Assembly (NCBI GenBank): GCA_905192625.1 | Contig: CAJJLI010000009.1 | Location: forward strand, 1-14,600 | DNA length: 14,600 bases | Source of the DNA: an uncultured Clostridium sp. | GTDB taxonomy: Bacteria > Bacillota > Clostridia > Lachnospirales > Lachnospiraceae | Reading direction: 5' to 3' | Part shown: positions 1-6,017 of the stretch, in pieces | How the letters are laid out: each line of letters starts with the position of its first letter | How positions within the stretch are numbered: position 1 is the stretch's first letter | Program-made: the position numbers and the translations under genes | The notes under the pieces: generated by a model | What the model was told of the DNA's origin: nothing | The model's input: only the letters and a program-made list of their open reading frames with translations | The model's database searches: none

Positions 1-54
1 CGAAGCTGGCAGGTCTTTCCGACCTTCAGATCGCACACCTGCGCCACTTGGGCG
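1..54 (-). mobile_element. Candidate end of an inserted element (possibly group II intron 5' end)
   Basis: Seen: 34 of these 54 bases are G or C, against 21 of 60 in the next 60 bases. The change falls inside a conserved part of the TVP38 gene, straight after the codons for FWT. Read on the minus strand, the stretch holds a CGCC-CAAGT-GGCG hairpin, then GTGTGCGATC, then a GGTC-GGAAA-GACC hairpin. Known: bacterial group II introns begin with GUGYG and have a structured, GC-richer 5' domain. Inference: an element has inserted in the same direction as the gene and continues outside the window. The exact junction is unknown: it could be near base 54 or at GTGTG (bases 38-34). No reverse transcriptase or 3' end is visible, so another type of element or an assembly join cannot be excluded. 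Confidence 0.4.
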
Positions 55-556
55 TCCAAAAACTAATATCAGTAATCCCATAGGCGAAATTCTGCAAATT
101 GTATGGGAAAATTGGTACCATTCTCGTGATCATTAATACGAGCATATCGCTCTTTCCATCTTCTGAAAATAGAAGTTTTTTAAGTACATAATTCTTCTCA
201 AGCATCGGCTTAATTGTGTCCTTCAAAAAAAATCGTGCAGCTAGAAATGCTAACATTGCTCCTAATGTGGTGGCAACAAGACACGCAAATATGCCAATTA
301 TAGGCCCGAACAAAACCCCTGCTATAACAGCAAATGTAATGCCTGGGAGAGCAAGCACCACACATCCGATAATCGTCAGCACGTTATAGATGAAAATGGC
401 TAATAAGAAATTATTATTGACTACTTCCTGTAAAAAGGAAAGGTTGTCCATATTGCTCAAATACTTAGACCAACCAAAACAGCCGTTCAATACCAAAATA
501 GCAATGACGATCAGTGTAAATAACAGAAGCTTTATTAAGCTTTTCTTATTTTCCAT
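26..556 (-). CDS. TVP38/TMEM64 (DedA-like) membrane protein, 3' end interrupted
   Basis: An integral membrane protein of the TVP38/TMEM64 (SNARE-associated, VTT domain) family; bacterial members are poorly characterised and some act in lipid handling. The 176 residues visible include an N-terminal membrane segment (about 8-27), a glycine-rich core (PGITFAVIAGVLFGP) and the family signature RMVPIFPYNLQNFAYG. The frame then reads FWT and runs into TPKWRRCAI and a stop encoded by GC-rich foreign-looking DNA. Members usually run 220-240 residues, so about 45-60 are missing, including the last membrane segments. I prefer the ATG at 556 because GAAGAGG lies 10 bases upstream; the ATG at 565 has that same site almost touching it. 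It overlaps the upstream paralogue by 11 bases, so the pair is probably translationally coupled. If the insert is a splicing intron the gene may still work; otherwise it is a pseudogene. Confidence 0.85.
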   Translation of the reverse strand: MENKKSLIKLLLFTLIVIAILVLNGCFGWSKYLSNMDNLSFLQEVVNNNFLLAIFIYNVLTIIGCVVLALPGITFAVIAGVLFGPIIGIFACLVATTLGAMLAFLAARFFLKDTIKPMLEKNYVLKKLLFSEDGKSDMLVLMITRMVPIFPYNLQNFAYGITDISFWTPKWRRCAI

Positions 557-1268
557 CGTTACCATTCCTCTTCTGACGTTCTATGTAAAGCTGACGGAAT
601 AAAACAATCAATGCAGACAGTGCAAACAAAATCAGTAATGCTGTTACAAGCATCTGTGCACCGCCAGTTAGCATTCCTCCCACATAAGAGTAGATAACTG
701 TTGCAGGTAATTGACCAATCCCAGTTGCAACTATAAAGCCACCAAAAGACATAGAAGTAAGCCCCGCCGCATAGCTTACGATATCAAATGAGATAAAAGG
801 AAGCAATCTAGCAATCAATATACTCATACGACCATGCTTTTTGAAAAAATCATCAATTTGTTTTATCCCTGTTTTACTTGTCAATTTTTCTACTACATCA
901 CGTCCCAAAATTCTTGCTATAAAGAAGCAAATGGCTGCTCCCACCATAGAACTCACCCATGAAAGAATTGCCCCCTGCCACCAGCCAAATAGATTGGCAT
1001 TTGCAAATGTTATTAAAAAGGCCGGTAACGGCGCAGCAATGGATTGTAATATCATCAATAAAAACGATATCAATACTGCATAAGGTCCATAAGATTCAAC
1101 AAAGTTTCTAAGTACCTTAAAATCACCACTTGCGAACATTTTAAATATACTATTGATTCTCTTATTTACTGATGGTATGAAAAAATACATTAGTACTGCT
1201 GCCACAATTAAGGCAAGGATTACAATTTTGGTCACCCATTTTTTCTTTTTTAATACATTCTTCTCCAT
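546..1268 (-). CDS. TVP38/TMEM64 (DedA-like) family membrane protein
   Basis: A full-length, 240-residue paralogue of the next gene. A basic N-terminus (MEKNVLKKKKW) is followed by a membrane segment (about 13-31), the conserved core APLPAFLITFANANLFGWW, a small-residue-rich segment (GAAICFFIARILGRD), the signature RLLPFISFDIVSYAAGLTSM, and two more hydrophobic stretches up to about residue 228. This layout is the VTT domain. The basic tail (RQLYIERQKRNGNDGK) is probably cytoplasmic. The start is ATG at 1268, with AGGGGG five bases upstream and a promoter 30 bases further. Its last codons carry the ribosome site of the next gene. The in vivo substrate is not known for this family in most bacteria. 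The family call is firm; any specific transport or scramblase role would be inference. Confidence 0.92.
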   Translation of the reverse strand: MEKNVLKKKKWVTKIVILALIVAAVLMYFFIPSVNKRINSIFKMFASGDFKVLRNFVESYGPYAVLISFLLMILQSIAAPLPAFLITFANANLFGWWQGAILSWVSSMVGAAICFFIARILGRDVVEKLTSKTGIKQIDDFFKKHGRMSILIARLLPFISFDIVSYAAGLTSMSFGGFIVATGIGQLPATVIYSYVGGMLTGGAQMLVTALLILFALSALIVLFRQLYIERQKRNGNDGK

Positions 1269-1298
1269 AAATCCCCCTATTTCTTTACTCGACTTTCA

Positions 1299-1326
1299 AT
1301 TATAGCATGCATCCCATTTATTTCAA
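1299..1326 (-). promoter_or_regulatory. Sigma-A promoter of the TVP38 gene pair
   Basis: On the minus strand TTGAAA (1326-1321) is followed by a 16-base spacer and a perfect TATAAT (1304-1299). The -10 is extended by TGC just upstream. The expected transcript start is near 1292, giving a leader of about 24 bases before the ATG at 1268. Upstream, bases 1330-1385 are very AT-rich with ATATAT runs, which may act as an UP-like or bendable segment. Confidence 0.75.
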
Positions 1327-1521
1327 TTAATACCGACTATATATACAAAAATCCAATATATATCCATAGATATATAGATGATAGCAATGCTCAAATTAAC
1401 GCGAATACTTTTAAAAAGTCGTTTTACATTAATTGATAGATACTTGCTGATCATAAAAAATGAGCTCTGCAATACTACGAATACCAATGACTTTGGATAA
1501 CATTAACAAAGAAAAATCATA

Positions 1522-1578
1522 AAAGCCTTATGGAGAACCTACCACATAGATGGTATGAAGCGTTCTCAATAAGGCTTT
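1522..1578 (-). terminator. Terminator of rlmD
   Basis: A long inverted repeat begins 12 bases after the rlmD stop. The outer arms AAAGCCTTAT and ATAAGGCTTT (10 bp) are perfect, the next pair GAGAAC/GTTCTC (6 bp) is perfect, and an inner TACCA/TGGTA closes the loop. On the minus strand the stem is followed by a T-rich tail (TTTTATGATTTTTCTTTG). The rest of the gap between this gene and the TVP38 promoter (1327-1521) holds only AT-rich sequence with short ATATA inverted repeats. Confidence 0.8.
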
Positions 1579-1589
1579 CTCACTTTCTT

Positions 1590-2999
1590 CTATCTAATTA
1601 TTTTTAGCAATACGCAGGTCTCAACATGCGTCGAATGTGGAAATTGATCCACAGGACGTACCTTTTCCACCTCATATCCGTTCTCTGTCATGTATTTTAG
1701 ATCTCTTGCTAACGTAGCAGGATCACAAGATACATAAACCACTTTCTTAGGCTCCATAGCAATCACAGTATCTAATAAACTTTGATCACAACCTTTTCTT
1801 GGTGGATCTACAACAATAACATCTGCTCTCATACTACCATTGCTTTCTTTATACTTTTTAGGTAAAACGTCTTCTGCAGCACCTACAAAAAATTCAGCAT
1901 TCTTTATATTATTTATTTCCGCATTCCGCTTTGCATCCTCAATTGCTTCTGGTACAATCTCAACACCATACACTTCCTTCGCCTTCTTAGCTAAGAATAA
2001 AGAAATTGTCCCAATTCCACAGTATAGATCCCATACAATTTCCTCTCCACTAAGATCTGCATAATCAAGTGCTAATTCATAGAGCTTCTTGGTTTGTATC
2101 GGATTTACCTGAAAAAATGATAATGGTGAAATTTCATACTTAATATCTCCAATCATATCTGTTATAAAGGTTTGTCCAAATACAGGGATAATTTTTGTTC
2201 CAAGAATAACATTGGTCTTTTCTTTATTGACATTTAGACATACGCTTTTTAAATGATATTCTGGATAATCATTTAGGGTCTCCTTTAATTGATTTACCAA
2301 CTGCTCTATAAACGGAAGTTTCGTTCCATTAATAATTATACATACCATAACTTCTTTTGTAGTAAATCCAACTCTAGTTAAGATATGACGCACTAAACCT
2401 TCATGTTTCTCTTCATTATATATACTTATCTTATATTCCTCTAAAAAGGTACGTATCGTTTCTAAGATTGGAATATTAATTTTATCTTGTATATAGCAGT
2501 GGCTTGAATCTATAATGCTATGAGTACGGCTTGCATAAAATCCAATGGTTACTTTTCCTTCTTTGTTTAGACCTACTGGAAATTGTGCCTTGTTTCGATA
2601 ATAATACGGTTCTTCCATACCGATAATTGGTTCTATTGATATATCCTTTAATCCGCCGATACGTTCAAGACAATTCTTTACTTTATTCTCTTTAAACTCT
2701 AGTTGTTTTTCATAAGCCAAAGGCTGTACCTGACAACCACCACACTTTGTTGCAATCGGACATTTTGGCTCTACACGATGGCTGGATGGAACCAAAATTT
2801 TTTCCACTTTAGCGTATCCATATGTTTTTTTCGTTTTTAATACCTTCGCTTGAATCACATCTCCAACGACTGCGTCTTTGATAAATAAGGTATATCCTTG
2901 GTATTTACCGATTCCTTCACCATCACTACCAATATCCTCTACCGTCAACTCGACTATATCATTTTTATTTGGTATATTAACGTTTATATTTTCTTTCAT
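1590..2999 (-). CDS. rlmD: 23S rRNA (uracil-C5)-methyltransferase, RlmD/RlmCD type
   Basis: A TrmA/RlmD-family enzyme that transfers methyl from SAM to C5 of uridine in 23S rRNA. E. coli RlmD modifies U1939; the Bacillus homologue RlmCD modifies U747 and U1939, so the exact target here is inferred. From the start at 2999 (469 residues), a TRAM RNA-binding domain covers about 10-70. Iron-sulfur ligands are C80, C86, C89 (CPIATKCGGCQ) and C168. The SAM site is DLYCGIGTISLF (from 324), the DPPRKG motif begins at D398, the nucleophile is C425 in VYVSCDPATLARDL, and E460 in HVETC is the expected base. All key residues are present. The ATG at 2999 is preferred because AGG lies eight bases upstream; the in-frame ATG at 3005 sits only two bases from it. 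I see no confident promoter; a repeat array lies upstream. Confidence 0.95.
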   Translation of the reverse strand: MKENINVNIPNKNDIVELTVEDIGSDGEGIGKYQGYTLFIKDAVVGDVIQAKVLKTKKTYGYAKVEKILVPSSHRVEPKCPIATKCGGCQVQPLAYEKQLEFKENKVKNCLERIGGLKDISIEPIIGMEEPYYYRNKAQFPVGLNKEGKVTIGFYASRTHSIIDSSHCYIQDKINIPILETIRTFLEEYKISIYNEEKHEGLVRHILTRVGFTTKEVMVCIIINGTKLPFIEQLVNQLKETLNDYPEYHLKSVCLNVNKEKTNVILGTKIIPVFGQTFITDMIGDIKYEISPLSFFQVNPIQTKKLYELALDYADLSGEEIVWDLYCGIGTISLFLAKKAKEVYGVEIVPEAIEDAKRNAEINNIKNAEFFVGAAEDVLPKKYKESNGSMRADVIVVDPPRKGCDQSLLDTVIAMEPKKVVYVSCDPATLARDLKYMTENGYEVEKVRPVDQFPHSTHVETCVLLKIIR

Positions 3000-3142
3000 T
3001 CCCATTTCCTATCTATTTAAATTTTTATTTGCGTTCCTCTTACCGTCATACTTACCAGAGTATACATCTACAGATAACTAAAATAATGATATGCTTCTAT
3101 TATCTCGTTTTTTGTTAAATAAATCATACTTTTATTGACTAT

Positions 3143-3400
3143 CTAAGCACTTCTTTTCATTATATAAGCTTTTTTAATATCTAGTTCTTCTTTTCATCAT
3201 AGAAACTTTCTTATTATATAGTCAATTCTAATCACCATGTAAACATTTTTTTACTAGTAAATCCTTTTCACCATGTAAATTCTTTTTCTCTAGTCAATAC
3301 TTTTCCCATGTAAATTCTTTTTTCTAGTCAATTCTATTCATCATATAAACTTTCTTATCATCTAGTCAAAACTTATAATCATACAAGCACTATACTTCAT
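3143..3400. repeat. Degenerate tandem repeat, seven copies of about 36 bp
   Basis: Seven head-to-tail units begin at 3143, 3181, 3219, 3254, 3290, 3324 and 3362, with lengths 38, 38, 35, 36, 34, 38 and about 39. Each unit opens with CTAGTCAATT or a variant (the third lacks the first C). A TCAYCATRTAAA-like core (for example TTCACCATGTAAA) sits 14-20 bases in, followed by a T-rich tail. The middle copies (3219-3361) are most alike and the flanking ones are more decayed. Lengths that are not multiples of three argue against a coding repeat, and the lack of conserved repeats with unique spacers argues against CRISPR. The core is an imperfect dyad (TTTCAC-CAT-GTAAA, one bulged base). The array lies between the yhaM terminator and rlmD. 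Bases 3006-3142 hold only AT-rich sequence and the ribosome site of rlmD. Confidence 0.8.
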
Positions 3401-3425
3401 TGCTAACATATAAAAATACAAAGCA

Positions 3426-3484
3426 CAAACGCATGGAATTTATAGTATGTGAATAATTTACACATATAAAATTTCATGCGTTTG
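3426..3484 (-). terminator. Terminator after yhaM
   Basis: The outer arms CAAACGCATG (3426-3435) and CATGCGTTTG (3475-3484) match perfectly over 10 bp. Pairing continues inward through an AATTTATA/TAAAATT stretch with small bulges to TATGTG/CACATA around an A/T-rich loop. The stem begins 22 bases after the yhaM stop. On the minus strand it is followed by GCTTTGTATTTTTATATG, a T-rich tail. It should end the mutS2-to-yhaM run and separate it from rlmD. Confidence 0.75.
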
Positions 3485-3506
3485 CTTAGGTCATTTTATC
3501 TATTTT

Positions 3507-4451
3507 CTAATATACTGATGTCTTTCTTACATTCGATTCAAATAATCTTTGATAACCAAGCCAATCACTTTTATCTTCTGAACTGTTCAAAAGTTCCGTC
3601 ATTGTTTGAAGCTTCGCATCTAGGTTATCTGCTAAGCTAAGTGCCAATGCTTCCGCTATTGCTGGTTTTTTCGGTGATCCATATTCTAACTCCCCATGAT
3701 GAGCTAAAATACAGTGCATAATTTCATTGGCCATTTTACTTGGGAATCCTGGAATATTTTTAATTCGGTCATGAATCCATTGTGTCCCAATATAGATATG
3801 TCCAAGAAGATTTCCCTCATCAGTATAGTCGTTCTCTGGGAATGAAGAAATCTCTTCTAGCTTACCGATGTCATGAAACATAGCTGACGCTAACAACAAA
3901 TCTCTTTGCAACATAGGGTAATTATCCGCTAAATAATCGCACAATCTTGTTATTCCTAAGGTATGCTCTAGCAATCCCCCCATAAATCCATGATGAACAC
4001 TCTTCGCTGCTGAATGTTTTTTGAATTTATCTATAAATTTCTTATCTTCAACAAAAAAACTATTCACCAATGCTCTCATATGTGGTTCTTTAATTTTATT
4101 CACATAAGTGAGAAGTTCTTTGTACATTTCTTCAACATTTTTTGTCGTCGTTGGCATAAAATCTGCTGGATTATACTCACCTTCTTGGCTTTTTCGAATA
4201 CGTTTTACATTGAGCTGTAATGTACCTTGAAAATTGGTCACTTGAGCCTCAATATGTATATAATCCATAGCGTCAAAGTGTTCTATCGCAGGTCCAAGTT
4301 CCCATACCTTTGCATCAATTGTTCCTGTTTTATCTTGTAAAATCAAAGAATAATAGCTTTTCCCATTCTTAGTTTTTAGTGTTTGGGTTTGCTTACAAAG
4401 GTATGTTTCCTTTAACATTTCACCATCTCGTAACTCATTTAGATATCTCAT
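3507..4451 (-). CDS. yhaM: 3'-5' exoribonuclease YhaM family (OB fold plus HD domain)
   Basis: A cytoplasmic exonuclease of the YhaM type, which trims single-stranded RNA (and DNA in vitro) from the 3' end. An N-terminal OB fold (about 10-85, core SYYSLILQDKTGTIDAKVW) is followed by an HD phosphohydrolase domain with H163 (LLEHTLGI), the H193-D194 metal pair (ASAMFHDIGKLEE), HH at 251-252 (ILAHHGELEYGSPKKP) and D275 (SLADNLDAK). All expected metal ligands are present. I chose the ATG at 4451: AGG lies seven bases upstream and the resulting 314 residues match the usual YhaM length. The open frame extends back to 4526, but the extra residues (MQFLLYILAFVGYNEV) are unlike the family and a TATAAT lies inside them. 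It follows the htrA-like gene by 78 bases, so it may be read both from the upstream operon and from its own promoter. Confidence 0.92.
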   Translation of the reverse strand: MRYLNELRDGEMLKETYLCKQTQTLKTKNGKSYYSLILQDKTGTIDAKVWELGPAIEHFDAMDYIHIEAQVTNFQGTLQLNVKRIRKSQEGEYNPADFMPTTTKNVEEMYKELLTYVNKIKEPHMRALVNSFFVEDKKFIDKFKKHSAAKSVHHGFMGGLLEHTLGITRLCDYLADNYPMLQRDLLLASAMFHDIGKLEEISSFPENDYTDEGNLLGHIYIGTQWIHDRIKNIPGFPSKMANEIMHCILAHHGELEYGSPKKPAIAEALALSLADNLDAKLQTMTELLNSSEDKSDWLGYQRLFESNVRKTSVY

Positions 4452-4484
4452 TTTTATACCTGGCCTTTCTAACTCCATAACTTC

Positions 4485-4490
4485 ATTATA
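4485..4490 (-). promoter_or_regulatory. Possible -10 element of a yhaM promoter
   Basis: A perfect TATAAT occurs on the minus strand 34 bases ahead of the preferred yhaM start. The -35 region at normal spacing (TTTATA) is poor and there is no TGn extension. It is therefore a weak or activator-dependent promoter at best, but it agrees with the shorter yhaM reading frame. Confidence 0.35.
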
Positions 4491-4529
4491 CCCTACAAAC
4501 GCCAAGATATAAAGTAAGAATTGCAAATC

Positions 4530-5897
4530 TTAGTCTCTAATTGCCTTTTTTTGCAATATTACTTCTAGTTGTATTTCTTTTAATACTTGTTTCGATTTTC
4601 TTTGTACGGTAATTACTACTTTATCTCCAACCTTATTGCTGTTTAAAATCTTATTAAACCCATTCATAGAGATAACCTTTATATTATTAACTGCTGTAAT
4701 TATGTCACCTTGATATATCCCTGCCTCAAATGCTGGTGAGTTAGAATGAACTTCTGTAACATAAATTCCATTCTCAAGGCTTTCTTCTTCCAAGAAGCTA
4801 GCTGGTATATCCATACCTTGAATACCAAAATAAATTCGATCCGTCTTATTAGCAAGAGAATCTATAATTGGTTTTAACTTCGTAATTCCGATTGCTGTAC
4901 TTATATTAGAGTCTTTATCTTCCTTTAAGCTTTGAGTAATAATACCCACGACTTCACCACTTATATTTACTATTATTCCACTACTTTGTGGTGTATCCGT
5001 AATATCGGTATAAAATAAATCAAGGCTATTATCTGTAACATACACAGTGCTACCTTTGCTAGTTACCATTCCAATTTCCATTGAGCCGGTATAACCATTT
5101 GGACTTCCAAGTGCCAAGATAAAATCACCAACTGCCAATGGATATGATTCACCAAGGTCTACACTTTTTATATTCTCAAACTGTTCCGCTGGAATGTTTT
5201 TTAACTCCACTGCAATTACAGCTAAGTTATAATCTTTATCATAATTCCATAACACTCCTGGAACTGTGATTCCTCCATAGAACTCTACTTCTATATTATC
5301 TGCATTTTCTACACTGTCTAAATTCGTTAGAATTAAAACATCGACGTTGTTTTCACCAATAACAATACCTGTGGTTGATTTTCGTTTCTCATACTCATCA
5401 TTAAACCAGTCTACACCACTCTCAACTGCCGTAATCGTTGTAAGTGAGTTACGTAACGTCCCTGCAAGTTGTTTAATATCTCCATAGATCGTTTGTAAGT
5501 CTTTTATCGTAGCATCTATTTTTTGTTCAATAATTGTAGGCTTTGGTTTTTCATCGACTTTATTCGGTTCACCCTCTGGTTTCTCAGTAACAGTCGGTGC
5601 TACACTAATGGTAGGATTTGGCGTAGGTGTTAATCCTGCACTTGCACCAGTATCATCTGGACCGTTTGATGGAAATAATATTTGTTGACGCTTTAGTTCA
5701 TCTAAACCTAATAGTTGAAATACAATCGAATCTGATTTTATAAATACAATCCTTGCAACAAAGCCAAAAATAACCGCAAGAATCAAAGTAGTTGCAACTG
5801 AAAACATAAAACGCTTAATCCTATGCTTTCTTCGTGAAACTACCTTTTCTTGTATAAAACTAAATTCTTTTTCATTTCCACGTTTCATGATATCCAT
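4530..5897 (-). CDS. HtrA/DegP-like membrane-anchored protein with PDZ domain, likely pseudoprotease
   Basis: 455 residues. A basic cytoplasmic N-terminus and one membrane anchor (about 30-53) lead to a Pro/Thr-rich linker (about 78-121), a trypsin-like HtrA domain (about 150-350) and a PDZ domain (about 353-447, GIYVTEVHSNSPAFEAGIYQ). The fold is recognisable from ILTNLDSVENAD, NLAVIAV, LALGSPNG and VNISGEVVGII. The triad is broken: the His of TNxHV is D194, the Asp before LAV is N224, and only S305 remains where GNSGGP should be (here PQSSGI). I infer a non-proteolytic, PDZ-containing surface protein that binds misfolded proteins or regulates the neighbouring kinase. The start at 5897 has AAGGAG seven bases upstream; MKRG three codons on is an alternative. 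It lies 120 bases after the kinase, with a structured leader. The family is certain; lack of activity is inferred from alignment by eye. Confidence 0.88.
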   Translation of the reverse strand: MDIMKRGNEKEFSFIQEKVVSRRKHRIKRFMFSVATTLILAVIFGFVARIVFIKSDSIVFQLLGLDELKRQQILFPSNGPDDTGASAGLTPTPNPTISVAPTVTEKPEGEPNKVDEKPKPTIIEQKIDATIKDLQTIYGDIKQLAGTLRNSLTTITAVESGVDWFNDEYEKRKSTTGIVIGENNVDVLILTNLDSVENADNIEVEFYGGITVPGVLWNYDKDYNLAVIAVELKNIPAEQFENIKSVDLGESYPLAVGDFILALGSPNGYTGSMEIGMVTSKGSTVYVTDNSLDLFYTDITDTPQSSGIIVNISGEVVGIITQSLKEDKDSNISTAIGITKLKPIIDSLANKTDRIYFGIQGMDIPASFLEEESLENGIYVTEVHSNSPAFEAGIYQGDIITAVNNIKVISMNGFNKILNSNKVGDKVVITVQRKSKQVLKEIQLEVILQKKAIRD

Positions 5898-5904
5898 ATA
5901 CCTT

Positions 5905-5958
5905 CTCCTTATGATTCCATAAGTTACGCTTGTCTTATCATTGTATCATCAACTTATG
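5905..5958 (-). promoter_or_regulatory. Leader with two mutually exclusive hairpins at the htrA-like ribosome site
   Basis: On the minus strand there are three segments: A = CATAAGTT (5958-5951), B = AACTTATG (5925-5918) and C = CATAAG (5913-5908). B pairs perfectly with A (8 bp, 25-base loop) or with C (6 bp, GAAT loop), but not with both. C shares three bases with the ribosome site AAGGAG (5910-5905), so the B-C hairpin would cover part of it while A-B would free it. This is the layout of a translational switch or thermosensor. The base pairing is seen; the function is inference, and chance pairing in AT-rich DNA is possible. Confidence 0.4.
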
Positions 5959-6017
5959 AACATACTATGAAGATTTTGTAAATATTGTTTCTTAATCAAG
6001 GAAATGTGTCAATTATA

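Noticed and set aside
1330..1390. ATATAT-rich inverted repeats as an origin or recombination site
   Set aside because: The symmetry is what AT-only sequence gives by chance; there are no DnaA boxes or flanking repeats.
3205..3235. TTGACTATATAAT on the minus strand as a promoter in the repeat array
   Set aside because: TTGACT and TATAAT-like hexamers overlap rather than being about 17 bases apart.
3143..3400. Repeat array read as a CRISPR
   Set aside because: No conserved direct repeat alternating with unique spacers: the whole unit is repeated and degenerate, unit length varies, and no cas gene is in view.
4452..4526. N-terminal extension of yhaM (MQFLLYILAFVGYNEV and beyond)
   Set aside because: It contains a TATAAT, lacks a good ribosome site, and makes the protein longer than the 314-residue family norm.
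4520..4557. ATTGCAA/TTGCAAT inverted repeat as a terminator of the htrA-like gene
   Set aside because: Only 7 bp, overlaps the stop codon region, and has no clean T-run after it.
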